Shown piece by piece: positions 1 to 7,169 of a DNA stretch of 12,402 nucleotides. Under the pieces are notes generated by a model. The model did no database searches. It was not told where the DNA came from and saw nothing but the letters and a program-made list of their open reading frames with translations. The position numbers were made by a program, and so were the translations under genes. This stretch comes from Azonexaceae bacterium (GTDB taxonomy: Bacteria; Pseudomonadota; Gammaproteobacteria; Burkholderiales; Rhodocyclaceae), in assembly GCA_009469685.1 (NCBI GenBank), contig SSTA01000028.1, positions 1-12,402 of the forward strand. Direction: 5' to 3'. How positions within the stretch are numbered: position 1 is the first letter of the stretch; each line of letters starts with the position of its first letter.

Positions 1-122
1 CCCACCAGAATCACCACCAGCCCCGGACGCTGGCCCCGCGCCGTCAGGGCCTCGACCCGCGCCTTGAAGCTCTGGCGCAGTTCCTGGGCCAAGGCGTTGC
101 CATCGATGATATGTGCCGTCAT
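1..122 (-). CDS. folD: FolD, bifunctional methylenetetrahydrofolate dehydrogenase/cyclohydrolase, N-terminal fragment
   Basis: This is a partial gene: about 40 codons are present and the rest lies beyond the left edge. FolD is a cytoplasmic enzyme that oxidises 5,10-methylene-THF to methenyl-THF with NADP and hydrolyses it to 10-formyl-THF, supplying one-carbon units for purines and initiator tRNA formylation. The visible residues begin [16 protein letters not shown] and continue to a PGLVVILV stretch, which matches the usual FolD opening: a short strand, an IDG turn, a helix, then the PGLAVILVG strand ahead of the substrate-binding lysine region (not reached here). The ATG at 122 is the natural family start. 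There is only a weak purine-rich stretch in front of it, and a terminator hairpin ends about 14 bp upstream. The catalytic part cannot be checked. Confidence 0.85.
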   Translation of the reverse strand, partial: MTAHIIDGNALAQELRQSFKARVEALTARGQRPGLVVILV

Positions 123-136
123 GCGCAAACTCTGCC

Positions 137-172
137 AAAAAGAAAAGGGGAAAGGCGCCGGCCTTTCCCTTT
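137..172 (-). terminator. Rho-independent terminator after the histidine kinase gene
   Basis: Positions 148-156 (GGGAAAGGC) and 161-169 (GCCTTTCCC) form a perfect 9-bp stem around a 4-base loop. Flanking A and T triplets can extend it with one bulged base. Read on the minus strand, the hairpin is followed by a T-rich run (TTTTCTTTTT, 146-137). It lies 24 bp past the kinase stop codon and so probably ends the binding-protein/kinase transcript. On the plus strand the hairpin is followed only by TTTGAATTG, so it would work poorly in that direction. Confidence 0.8.
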
Positions 173-195
173 GAATTGCCTGAATTTTACCAGAA

Positions 196-2082
196 TCAGG
201 CGCTTTCTTCGCCGGCTGCCCCGGCGTTCCGGGCAAATCGTGCCATTTCCGCCAGCAACTCGGCAACCCGCACCGGCTTGGCGACGTAGCCGTCCATGCC
301 GGCGTCCAGGCAGCGCAGGCGATCTTCGTCCATGGCATTGGCCGTCATGGCGATGATGGGTATGCGATGCTTGCCCCCTTCCCGGCTGCGAATCTGGCGA
401 GTCGCTTCGAGGCCGTCCATCACCGGCATCATCATGTCCATGAGAATCTGATCGAACTGCCCTTCGCTCCAGAGCCGGACAGCCTCGTCGCCGTTACCGG
501 CGACGGTGACCCGGCAGCCTCGCTGTTCAAGAAGCTTGATCGCAAGTTTTTGATTGATGGGATTGTCTTCGGCAAGCAAGATGCGCAGCCCGGGCGGCAG
601 ATCCACCGACGGCGGCCGGTGCGATTCTCCCCCCATGGCCTCGCCGGAGAACCGGGTCCGCGCGGTGAAGCAGAATTCCGAACCCACCCCCGGTTCGCTG
701 CTGACCCAGATTTCGCCCCCCCACAGTTCGACCAGCCGACGGCAGATCGAGAGTCCCAGGCCGGTCCCGCCGAAACGCCGGGTGATGCTGCCATCGGCCT
801 GGGAGAAGGCGTTGAAGATCGCGTCCCACTTTTCCCGCGGAATCCCGATCCCGGTATCCCGGACCCGGAAGAGCAGCTCCCCCTCCTCACCCGGAAAAGA
901 GCCGCGAACCTGTGCCTCCACCGTGATGACGCCGTGCTCGGTGAATTTCACCGCGTTGCCCACCAGATTGAGGATGACCTGCCGCAGGCGTATCGGGTCG
1001 AGATTCACCGTGCGCGGCAGGTCGGCGCCCAGCAGCAGATCGAGCTTGAGTTTTTTCTCGGCCACACGGCCGTCGAGGATGCGGCAGGTGGCCCGCAGCA
1101 TGGGCTCCAACTCGAAGGGTTCAGGCCGTATGGTCATCTGTCCCGCTTCTATCTTGGAGAAATCGAGAATCTCGTTGATGACGTCGAGGAGGTGCAGCGA
1201 CGAATGTTTGATGGTCACCAGGTTGTCCCGCTGCTCGGCCGGAAGGCGGGTTTCCAGCATCAGGTCGGTCATCCCGAGTATGCCGTTCAGGGGAGTGCGA
1301 ATCTCATGGCTCATATTGGCCAGGAACTCGCCCTTGACGGCGTTGGCGCTCTCGGCCGCAGCACGGGCCGCGGCAAGATCGGCCATCAGGGACTCGATGC
1401 GGTCCGCCATGCGGTTGAAGGCCTGCGCCGTGGCGGCAATTTCGGCGGCCCCTTCGATCCTTGCCCGGTCGGACATCGCCCCGCGACCAAATTGCTCCAC
1501 CACCTGAGCGAGGCGCTCGAGAGGCCGCAGATTGCGGCGCAGCACCAGCGTCAGGAGCGGCAGGAAGAAAAGCAGGGAGAGTAAGCCTCCCAGGAGGGCG
1601 AGTCGCGCGGCGCCGAGCAATTCATCGAGGGCCGCCGCGACCGAAGGGTGGATCAACAGGCGTCCATAGGCGACGCCGCCGACGGAGACATCGACCACGA
1701 TGGGCGGAGACTCCCCGAACAGGGAAAGCAGGACCGGACTGGGCGTCGTCCCCCCACTGGTATCGCGGATGTCGAGGATCACCGCTCCGGTTTCCGGATG
1801 GGTCAGGAGCAGGCGATCGATAGCCCGGTGGTCGACGACTCTGGCCATGGTCTGACGCGCCGTTTCAAGATCCCCGACGACCAGGGTCTGCTCCAGGATG
1901 GGGAGCAACGCAATGCCCACCGAACTGGCCGAATCGTTCGCTGCCGACCGTGCCCGTTCCGCCAGCGCCCAGGTCTGAACGGCGACGCCCACCAGGGCGA
2001 TCAAGACCAGTCCTCCGCCGACCAGCAGGAGGATGTGCCGTACGAGGCCCGGCGTCTTGACGGACGTGGAGGCAGGATTCAT
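196..2082 (-). CDS. Membrane hybrid sensor histidine kinase (HAMP-HisKA-HATPase-receiver)
   Basis: This 628-residue inner-membrane hybrid kinase senses a periplasmic signal, autophosphorylates and passes phosphate to its own receiver. A first transmembrane helix spans about 14-38, a periplasmic loop of about 115 residues follows, and a second helix spans about 160-181. A HAMP-like linker covers about 182-235. The HisKA domain carries [15 protein letters not shown] with phospho-acceptor H259. The ATPase domain shows the N box ([10 protein letters not shown]372 and N376), the G1 box (DTGIGI, 409-414) and the G2 box (GGTGLGLS, 438-445). A C-terminal receiver (about 499-615) has E505 and D506, phospho-acceptor D549, T580 and K602, all as expected. 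There is no HPt domain, so output needs a separate HPt protein or a direct partner, and none is in the window. The ATG at 2082 follows GAGGG at good spacing. The gene lies 26 bp after the PhnD-like gene and is probably co-transcribed with it. All catalytic residues are present. Confidence 0.95.
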   Translation of the reverse strand: MNPASTSVKTPGLVRHILLLVGGGLVLIALVGVAVQTWALAERARSAANDSASSVGIALLPILEQTLVVGDLETARQTMARVVDHRAIDRLLLTHPETGAVILDIRDTSGGTTPSPVLLSLFGESPPIVVDVSVGGVAYGRLLIHPSVAAALDELLGAARLALLGGLLSLLFFLPLLTLVLRRNLRPLERLAQVVEQFGRGAMSDRARIEGAAEIAATAQAFNRMADRIESLMADLAAARAAAESANAVKGEFLANMSHEIRTPLNGILGMTDLMLETRLPAEQRDNLVTIKHSSLHLLDVINEILDFSKIEAGQMTIRPEPFELEPMLRATCRILDGRVAEKKLKLDLLLGADLPRTVNLDPIRLRQVILNLVGNAVKFTEHGVITVEAQVRGSFPGEEGELLFRVRDTGIGIPREKWDAIFNAFSQADGSITRRFGGTGLGLSICRRLVELWGGEIWVSSEPGVGSEFCFTARTRFSGEAMGGESHRPPSVDLPPGLRILLAEDNPINQKLAIKLLEQRGCRVTVAGNGDEAVRLWSEGQFDQILMDMMMPVMDGLEATRQIRSREGGKHRIPIIAMTANAMDEDRLRCLDAGMDGYVAKPVRVAELLAEMARFARNAGAAGEESA

Positions 2083-2108
2083 GCGATCCCTCGGGTCAGC
2101 GGCCGGGA

Positions 2109-2918
2109 CTAGTTGTTGATCGCCCGATAAGCCCGGCGAACGCTCTCATAGTCCTTTTCTCCGCTGGCCGAAAATCCGGGAAACTGGTTGGCCTCGAGAA
2201 TGGCGGCCGCCTTGGGGTCCTTGGCCATGCCGACCAGGGCCTGGCGTACGCGCTCCACCTGCTCGGCGGGCAAGCGGGGATGGGCCAGGACCGCGAGATC
2301 GGGATAGGGCTGCGACGTGTAGATTTCGCGATAGCGCAAGCCGGTGCGCGCGGCATACTGGGTGAGAAAGCGGGAATTGACTGCCGCCGCCTCCACCTGA
2401 CCGGACGCGAGTTGGGCCAGCGCACCCTCCTGATTGCCGGCCAGCACTTCTTTTTCGACCACGCCCGCCTTTCTCAGGGCAGCCTTGGGAACCGCGTAGG
2501 CGACGAAGGCGTTCTGGGAAGGATAGGCAATGCGCATCCCCTGCAGATCCTTGAGCTGCTTGATCGGACTGGCTGCAGTGACCGCCACCACGCCGAAGAT
2601 CGGCCCAGTTCCCCAGGTTGCGATGACTTTGTAGGTTCCGTCGTATTCGGGGCGGAAATTATGATTGGTGAAGGCCAGGTCGAATTCGCCTCGCGCCATC
2701 ATCGCATTGGTGGCTTGAACGTTGGGCCCCATACGCAGTTGGAAACGATAGCCGGTCACCTGGGAGAGATAGGCAAAGATGGGATTCCAGCGTTCGGCGG
2801 TCATTTGCGGACTCTGCTGATTCAGAATCCCGAAAACCAGAACCGGCTCGTCGGACCGGACCGGGCCGCTCAGGACCAACAGCATCACCAGCAACCACCC
2901 CACTCTCATTTTGCACAT
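2109..2918 (-). CDS. PhnD-family periplasmic substrate-binding protein, probably a sensor partner of the kinase
   Basis: The 269-residue product has a Sec signal peptide (basic MCKMR, hydrophobic 7-17, likely cleavage near residue 22). No lipobox cysteine is visible, so a soluble periplasmic protein is expected. The mature part resembles the phosphate/phosphite/phosphonate-binding PhnD superfamily: a first strand [11 protein letters not shown], a [16 protein letters not shown] helix, a [12 protein letters not shown] segment, [22 protein letters not shown] at the second lobe, and a [13 protein letters not shown] segment. Ligand identity cannot be read from this. Family members take up phosphonates with PhnC and PhnE, but neither is here and the next gene is a kinase, so I infer a ligand-presenting sensor role. 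The first ATG is preferred over the one at codon 4 because GGGAG sits just upstream at better spacing. Confidence 0.85.
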   Translation of the reverse strand: MCKMRVGWLLVMLLVLSGPVRSDEPVLVFGILNQQSPQMTAERWNPIFAYLSQVTGYRFQLRMGPNVQATNAMMARGEFDLAFTNHNFRPEYDGTYKVIATWGTGPIFGVVAVTAASPIKQLKDLQGMRIAYPSQNAFVAYAVPKAALRKAGVVEKEVLAGNQEGALAQLASGQVEAAAVNSRFLTQYAARTGLRYREIYTSQPYPDLAVLAHPRLPAEQVERVRQALVGMAKDPKAAAILEANQFPGFSASGEKDYESVRRAYRAINN

Positions 2919-2942
2919 ACCTACTCCCGACGGATGATGATT

Positions 2943-2960
2943 CGGGCTTATTCTAGCCCG
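2943..2960 (-). promoter_or_regulatory. Candidate -10 inside an inverted repeat, upstream of the binding-protein gene
   Basis: On the minus strand TAGAAT (2955-2950) matches the sigma-70 -10 consensus at five of six positions and would start transcription about 24 bases before the ATG. It sits inside an inverted repeat with 6-bp arms (CGGGCT 2943-2948, AGCCCG 2955-2960). No good -35 box lies 16-18 bp further upstream, which suggests dependence on an activator. The inverted repeat is a possible operator, but it is short and could be chance. Confidence 0.35.
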
Positions 2961-3026
2961 GCTCAGGGCACTCGACCCAGTACGGCGCCTGGCGCGAAAA
3001 ACGCCCGGTGGGATCGGCCCTCGGTG

Positions 3027-3055
3027 TTTACAAGCCTGGTTCCAGTCCCTATAAT
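3027..3055 (+). promoter_or_regulatory. Sigma-70 promoter of the tRNA operon
   Basis: TTTACA (3027-3032, five of six to consensus) is separated by exactly 17 bp from a perfect TATAAT (3050-3055). The following bases, GCGCGC, form a GC-rich discriminator. Such discriminators are known to make stable-RNA promoters sensitive to ppGpp (stringent control). Transcription would begin near 3062, about 14 bases before the first tRNA. Confidence 0.85.
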
Positions 3056-3061
3056 GCGCGC

Positions 3062-3166
<105 letters not shown>

Positions 3167-3183
3167 AAGGCAGTAGCGTCCGG

Positions 3184-3259
3184 GTCCCCATCGTCTAGAG
3201 GCCTAGGACACCGCCCTTTCACGGCGGTAACCGGGGTTCGAATCCCCGTGGGGACGCCA
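3184..3259 (+). tRNA. tRNA-Glu (anticodon TTC)
   Basis: This is a 76-base cloverleaf with acceptor stem GTCCCCA paired to TGGGGAC, discriminator G and encoded CCA (3257-3259). The anticodon arm CCGCC-CTTTCAC-GGCGG gives TTC, reading GAA and GAG. It lies 32 bases after tRNA-Ala. Besides decoding, charged tRNA-Glu is the substrate for tetrapyrrole synthesis in most proteobacteria. Confidence 0.97.
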
Positions 3260-3268
3260 AGGTTTACT

Positions 3269-3345
3269 GGAGTGGTAGTTCAGTTGGTTAGAATACCGGC
3301 CTGTCACGCCGGGGGTCGCGGGTTCGAGTCCCGTCCACTCCGCCA
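3269..3345 (+). tRNA. tRNA-Asp (anticodon GTC)
   Basis: This is a 77-base cloverleaf with acceptor stem GGAGTGG paired to CCACTCC, discriminator G (an Asp identity base) and encoded CCA (3343-3345). The anticodon arm CCGGC-CTGTCAC-GCCGG gives GTC, reading GAC and GAU. It starts nine bases after tRNA-Glu and is the last gene of the operon, followed directly by the terminator. Confidence 0.97.
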
Positions 3346-3353
3346 ACTCATGC

Positions 3354-3390
3354 AAAGGGCCGATGGATTTCCATCGGCCCTTTTGCTTTT
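3354..3390 (+). terminator. Rho-independent terminator of the tRNA operon
   Basis: Positions 3354-3366 (AAAGGGCCGATGG) pair perfectly with 3371-3383 (CCATCGGCCCTTT). This gives a 13-bp stem with a 4-base loop, followed by a T-rich tail TTTTGCTTTT (3381-3390). It begins nine bases after the CCA of tRNA-Asp and separates the tRNA operon from mltD. Confidence 0.95.
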
Positions 3391-3461
3391 CCTCCCGCCG
3401 CCCGCCCCCTGAATTTCCCGAGCCCAGGGCGGGCCGGGGTCCGGGTCTCCCCACGAGCCAA

Positions 3462-3479
3462 TTTCCCAAATTTAGGAAA
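3462..3479 (+). repeat. AT-rich near-perfect palindrome upstream of mltD
   Basis: TTTCCCAAATTTAGGAAA is an 18-bp palindrome with a single mismatched pair (C against A). It stands out as AT-rich in a GC-rich intergenic stretch and lies about 100 bp before the candidate mltD -10 box. The symmetry fits a dimeric regulator site, but I do not recognise a known operator. The rest of 3391-3579 shows no gene or other clear signal. Confidence 0.4.
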
Positions 3480-3579
3480 GCAACAACCGTACCCAGAACC
3501 CGCGAAAACCAAGTATGCCCCCAAGCGGCGCGAAGCAAGTTTTCCTGCCCGCTATCAAGAATCCGGCGGTTCGATCCGG

Positions 3580-3585
3580 TATAAT
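3580..3585 (+). promoter_or_regulatory. Candidate -10 box of the mltD promoter
   Basis: A perfect TATAAT lies 42 bp before the mltD start codon, giving a leader of roughly 35 bases. No recognisable -35 hexamer sits 16-18 bp upstream and the TGn extension is absent (CGG instead). The assignment therefore rests on the -10 alone. Confidence 0.45.
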
Positions 3586-3614
3586 TTCCCTTTTCGTCGA
3601 CCCCGTTCCGTGCC

Positions 3615-3620
3615 AGGAGG
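3615..3620 (+). promoter_or_regulatory. Shine-Dalgarno site that fixes the mltD start
   Basis: AGGAGG is a full-consensus ribosome binding site seven bases before the ATG at 3628. This favours that ATG over the in-frame GTG at 3610, which would place the site inside the coding region. Confidence 0.85.
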
Positions 3621-3627
3621 ACTCCTC

Positions 3628-5148
3628 ATGCCGCTGCGTAACGTTCTGTCGCGGATGTTTCCGCAATCCCCGTTCCTCGTCGCCCTCCTGGCACTGGCCG
3701 TCCTCGCCGGCCCCGCCCACGGCCAATCGTCTGAAACCGGATTTTCCGTCCTGGCGTTGTTTTCGCCCCAGGAGGCGGCCTCTGCCTCGCTCCCGCAGGC
3801 AGCCCTCGTCACCCACGAGATTCCGGTCATTGCGCCCATCCCCGAGGCCATCGACCTGACGGTACAGACCGACGATCTCTGGCTGCGCATCCGCAACGGT
3901 TTTTCCATGCCCAACCTCGCCGATGAGGTGGTGCTCGATCACCAGCAGTGGTACATGAATCGCCCCGACCTGCTCAGGCGCATGGTCGAACGCAGCCGGC
4001 GCTACCTGCACCATATCGTCGAGGAAATCGAGAAGCGCGGCATGCCCACCGAACTCGCGCTCCTGCCCATGGTCGAGAGTTCCTTCAATCCGATGGCCTA
4101 CTCCCGTGCCCACGCCTCGGGACTCTGGCAGTTCATCCCCGCCACCGGCAAGCGCTACAACCTGGCTCAGGACTGGTGGCAGGACCAGCGCCGCGACATC
4201 GTCGCCTCAACCGCTGCAGCCCTCGACTACCTGCAGGCGATTTACGAGATGAACGGCGATTGGCACCTCGCCCTGGCGTCGTACAACTGGGGCGAGAACG
4301 CGGTCAAACGGGCGGTGGAAAAGAATCAGGCCCGGGGGCTTCCCACGGACTTTTCCAGCCTGACCATGCCGGCCGAGACGCGCAATTACGTACCCAAACT
4401 CCAGGCACTCAAGAACATCTTCAACAATCCCCGTCTGATGGCCCAACTCGGCCTCCCGGCCCTGCTCAATCAACCTTATTTCGCAGCGGTTGCCCCGGGA
4501 AAGCCCATGGACATCAAGACGGCCGCCCGCCTGGCAGAAATGCCGGTCGCCGAATTCCTGGCCCTCAACCCCGCCCATAACCGCCCGGTCATCACACCGG
4601 ACAGTCCGGTCATCATTCCCGCCGACAAGGTGGACACGTTCCAGGCCAATTTGGAAAACCACGCCGCGCCCTTGAGCCGCTGGCAGGCCTATACGCTGAA
4701 ACCTGGCGAGCGACTGGAACGGCTGGCGCCCCGCTTCGGGATTTCACTCGGAGAACTCAAGGAAGCCAACGGCCTCAGCGGGCGCATGCGTCTCGGCGCC
4801 GGCTCCCTGGTTCTCGTTCCGGCAGGCAGAGATGGCGTCGATCTCGACGATCTGGCGCCTCAGGCCCGCTTGCCGCGCATCGAAGCCGACCCGCCACCGC
4901 AGCGGGAAGTCAGTCGCGGCAAGACCCGCGGCGAAGTTCGCGCTGCAGTGGCTAAGGGTTCCGGCAGTCGAACGCTGCGGGTTGCCGCAGTTGGGGCGAC
5001 GAAGAAGACTGCAGGCCCGACCTCCCGGGGCAAGGCGAGTGTCGCCCGCAGCGGACCGGTGAAGCCTCCCGCAGTCAAATCGGCTGCCGGCAAATCCTCC
5101 CAGCTTCCCGCCAAAGTCGCCCGTTCGGGCAACGGCCGCCGGGGCTGA
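3628..5148 (+). CDS. mltD: MltD-like membrane-bound or periplasmic lytic murein transglycosylase
   Basis: This 506-residue enzyme cleaves the MurNAc-GlcNAc bond of peptidoglycan to leave 1,6-anhydroMurNAc ends. A signal peptide covers about 1-32 (hydrophobic 16-28, AHGQS at the cleavage region). The SLT family 1 domain spans about 125-270: catalytic E150 lies in VESSFNP, followed by SGLWQFIP (164-171) and the ALASYNWGENAV motif (215-226). A degenerate LysM-like segment is at about 293-333 and a clearer LysM at about 353-399 for glycan binding. Residues 431-506 form a low-complexity tail rich in Ala, Ser, Gly, Lys and Arg (18 basic residues, one acidic). The protein contains no cysteine, so unlike E. 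coli MltD it cannot be a lipoprotein. It has its own promoter region and runs convergently into the ABC transporter operon, 26 bp apart, with no visible terminator between. Confidence 0.92.
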   Translation: MPLRNVLSRMFPQSPFLVALLALAVLAGPAHGQSSETGFSVLALFSPQEAASASLPQAALVTHEIPVIAPIPEAIDLTVQTDDLWLRIRNGFSMPNLADEVVLDHQQWYMNRPDLLRRMVERSRRYLHHIVEEIEKRGMPTELALLPMVESSFNPMAYSRAHASGLWQFIPATGKRYNLAQDWWQDQRRDIVASTAAALDYLQAIYEMNGDWHLALASYNWGENAVKRAVEKNQARGLPTDFSSLTMPAETRNYVPKLQALKNIFNNPRLMAQLGLPALLNQPYFAAVAPGKPMDIKTAARLAEMPVAEFLALNPAHNRPVITPDSPVIIPADKVDTFQANLENHAAPLSRWQAYTLKPGERLERLAPRFGISLGELKEANGLSGRMRLGAGSLVLVPAGRDGVDLDDLAPQARLPRIEADPPPQREVSRGKTRGEVRAAVAKGSGSRTLRVAAVGATKKTAGPTSRGKASVARSGPVKPPAVKSAAGKSSQLPAKVARSGNGRRG

Positions 5149-5174
5149 CTTTTCCCCTCGTAGCGCTGTCCGCT

Positions 5175-7169
5175 TCACCCCTGCGGGTAGAGATGACAGA
5201 CGACCCGGTGATTCTGTCCCAGAACGGTGGCATCGGGATAGCGTTGACGACAGATGTCGGTCGCCTCGGGGCAGCGGGGATGAAAGTGGCAACCCGCAGG
5301 CGGATGGGCCGGCGATGGCGCTTCCCCCGGGAGCCGGATCCGTTCCGGTGCCGCTTCCGGACGAGGAACGGGCACTGCCGACAAGAGGGCACGGGTGTAG
5401 GGATGGCGCGGGTTGGCCAGCACTTCGGTCGCGCTGCCCGCCTCGACGATGCGCCCCAGGTACATCACCGCCACCTCGTGGGCCAGGTACTCGACCACGG
5501 CAAAATTGTGGGTGATGAAGAGATAGGCCACCCCCAGAGACTCCTGGAGATTCTTGAGCAGATTGAGGATCTGGGCCTGGACCGAAACGTCGAGCGCCGA
5601 AGTCGGTTCGTCGCAAATGAGGATTTCCGGTTGTACCGCGAGCGCCCGAGCGATGGCGATACGCTGCCGCTGACCCCCGGAAAACTCATGGGGATAGCGC
5701 CCAGCAGCGTCCGCTGGCAACCCGACCTGAGCTAGGAGAGCCGCTATTGCCCCCCGGGAGTCGCCCTCCACATTGACCTTGAGGGCGGCAATGCCCTCGG
5801 CAATGATTTCGCCCACCCGCAGCCTGGGATTGAGCGAAGCGAAGGGATCCTGAAAGACCATTTGCAGATGCCGGCGCGCCCCCCGCAGGCGCCGTGCCAG
5901 CATCCCTACCAGCTCCGACGCCCCCAGACGCACACTACCGCCGCTGGGCGCGACGAGCTGCAGGATGGCCTTGCCCACCGTGGTCTTGCCACAGCCCGAC
6001 TCTCCCACCAGGGCCAGGGTGCGTCCCGGCGTGAGCGCCAGGGAAACTCCGTCCACCGCCCGCACGTGACCGACGGTGCGTTGCAGGATGCCCCGCCGGA
6101 TGGGGAAATGGACCTTGAGTTCCTTGACCTCCAGGACGTGGCGTTCCGGGGACTGCAACTCGCCTCGGCGGACCTCGTATCCACCAAGCTCTTCCCCTTC
6201 ATTGACGCCATCCCAGTGGCAGCGCACCCGATGCCCAGGCACCGTCTCCCGCCAGGGCGGCGAAACGGTCCGGCAAACTTCCATGACATGGGGGCAGCGC
6301 TCGGCGAATCGGCAACCGCTCGGCATGGCAGCCAGCGACGGCACCTGGCCGGGGATGGTGAGCAGCGGCCTCCCCCGCCGGGCCACGTCGGGCAGGGCGG
6401 CGAAAAGCGCCTGGGTGTAGGGATGCCTCGGTGCTGCGAAAAAGGCATCGCGGCCGGCCTCCTCGACCAGTTCTCCGGCGTACATGACCCCCACCCGCCG
6501 GGCCATGCGGGCGACCACCCCGAGATCGTGGGTGATGAGCAGGAGCCCCATACCCCGGGCATCCTGGAGCGACGCGAGGAGGTCGAGGATCTGGGCCTGG
6601 ACGGTGACGTCCAGCGCGGTGGTCGGCTCGTCGGCGATGAGAAACTCGGGCTCGCCGGCGAGCGCAATCGCGATCATCACCCGCTGCTTCATTCCGCCGG
6701 ACAACTGGAAAGGGAATTCCCCCAGGCGGCGCTCGGGATCGGCAATGCCGACCTGACGCAGCAGATCGACCATGGGCGACAGCGCTGCGGGTCCGGCGAG
6801 ACCGCGGTGGCGAGCCAGTACTTCGCCGATCTGGCTGCCGACGGTGAGTACCGGATTGAGGCTGGTGGCCGGCTCCTGGAAGATCATCGCCATGCGCCCG
6901 CCCCGCACACGCCGCATGGCGGCCTCTGGCAGCGCCAGCAATTCCTCGCCGGCCAGCCGCACGCTGCCGCCGACGATGCGCCCTGCGGCGGGGAGCAACC
7001 GCAGTATGCCCTGGGCGGTCACTGACTTGCCGCAGCCCGATTCCCCCAGGAGCGCGAACGTTTCTCCCGGTCCGACGGCAAAGGACACGCCGTCCACCGC
7101 CATCAGCGTGCGGCCGCCGGCGGCGAAGCCCAGGCGCAGGTCGCGGACCTCCAGCAGAGCCGCGCTCAT
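5175..7169 (-). CDS. Peptide-type ABC transporter, fused double ATP-binding subunit (DppD-DppF/YejF-like)
   Basis: This 664-residue cytoplasmic protein carries two complete nucleotide-binding domains that power peptide import. Domain 1 has Walker A GESGCGKS (42-49), signature LSGGM (156-160), Walker B FLIADEP (176-182) and H-loop H214. Domain 2 has Walker A GESGCGKT (389-396), signature FSGGQ (496-500), Walker B ILICDEP (516-522) and H554. Each half ends in an oligopeptide-transporter C-terminal domain with four cysteines (C286, C292, C299, C317 and C627, C633, C640, C658). In some Dpp ATPases such cysteines are reported to bind an iron-sulfur cluster. The ATG at 7169 overlaps the permease stop as ATGA, indicating translational coupling, and the open frame further upstream is a shadow of the permease gene. 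Gene order matches yejB-yejE-yejF, but the substrate (di-, oligopeptide or microcin C-like) cannot be read from the sequence. Confidence 0.93.
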   Translation of the reverse strand: MSAALLEVRDLRLGFAAGGRTLMAVDGVSFAVGPGETFALLGESGCGKSVTAQGILRLLPAAGRIVGGSVRLAGEELLALPEAAMRRVRGGRMAMIFQEPATSLNPVLTVGSQIGEVLARHRGLAGPAALSPMVDLLRQVGIADPERRLGEFPFQLSGGMKQRVMIAIALAGEPEFLIADEPTTALDVTVQAQILDLLASLQDARGMGLLLITHDLGVVARMARRVGVMYAGELVEEAGRDAFFAAPRHPYTQALFAALPDVARRGRPLLTIPGQVPSLAAMPSGCRFAERCPHVMEVCRTVSPPWRETVPGHRVRCHWDGVNEGEELGGYEVRRGELQSPERHVLEVKELKVHFPIRRGILQRTVGHVRAVDGVSLALTPGRTLALVGESGCGKTTVGKAILQLVAPSGGSVRLGASELVGMLARRLRGARRHLQMVFQDPFASLNPRLRVGEIIAEGIAALKVNVEGDSRGAIAALLAQVGLPADAAGRYPHEFSGGQRQRIAIARALAVQPEILICDEPTSALDVSVQAQILNLLKNLQESLGVAYLFITHNFAVVEYLAHEVAVMYLGRIVEAGSATEVLANPRHPYTRALLSAVPVPRPEAAPERIRLPGEAPSPAHPPAGCHFHPRCPEATDICRQRYPDATVLGQNHRVVCHLYPQG

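Noticed and set aside
367..1584. Long plus-strand open frame (405 codons) opposite the kinase gene
   Set aside because: The minus-strand kinase has all its catalytic motifs. The plus frame has a composition typical of the complement of GC-rich coding DNA, no recognisable domain and no ribosome site.
2986..3006. Small GGCG/CGCC hairpin with an A-rich loop upstream of the tRNA promoter
   Set aside because: The stem is only about 4-5 bp and lacks a T-run, so it is not a credible terminator or operator.
3472..4113. Minus-strand open frame of 213 codons across the mltD promoter and 5' region
   Set aside because: It is antisense to mltD, crosses its -10 box and ribosome site, and shows no recognisable domain.
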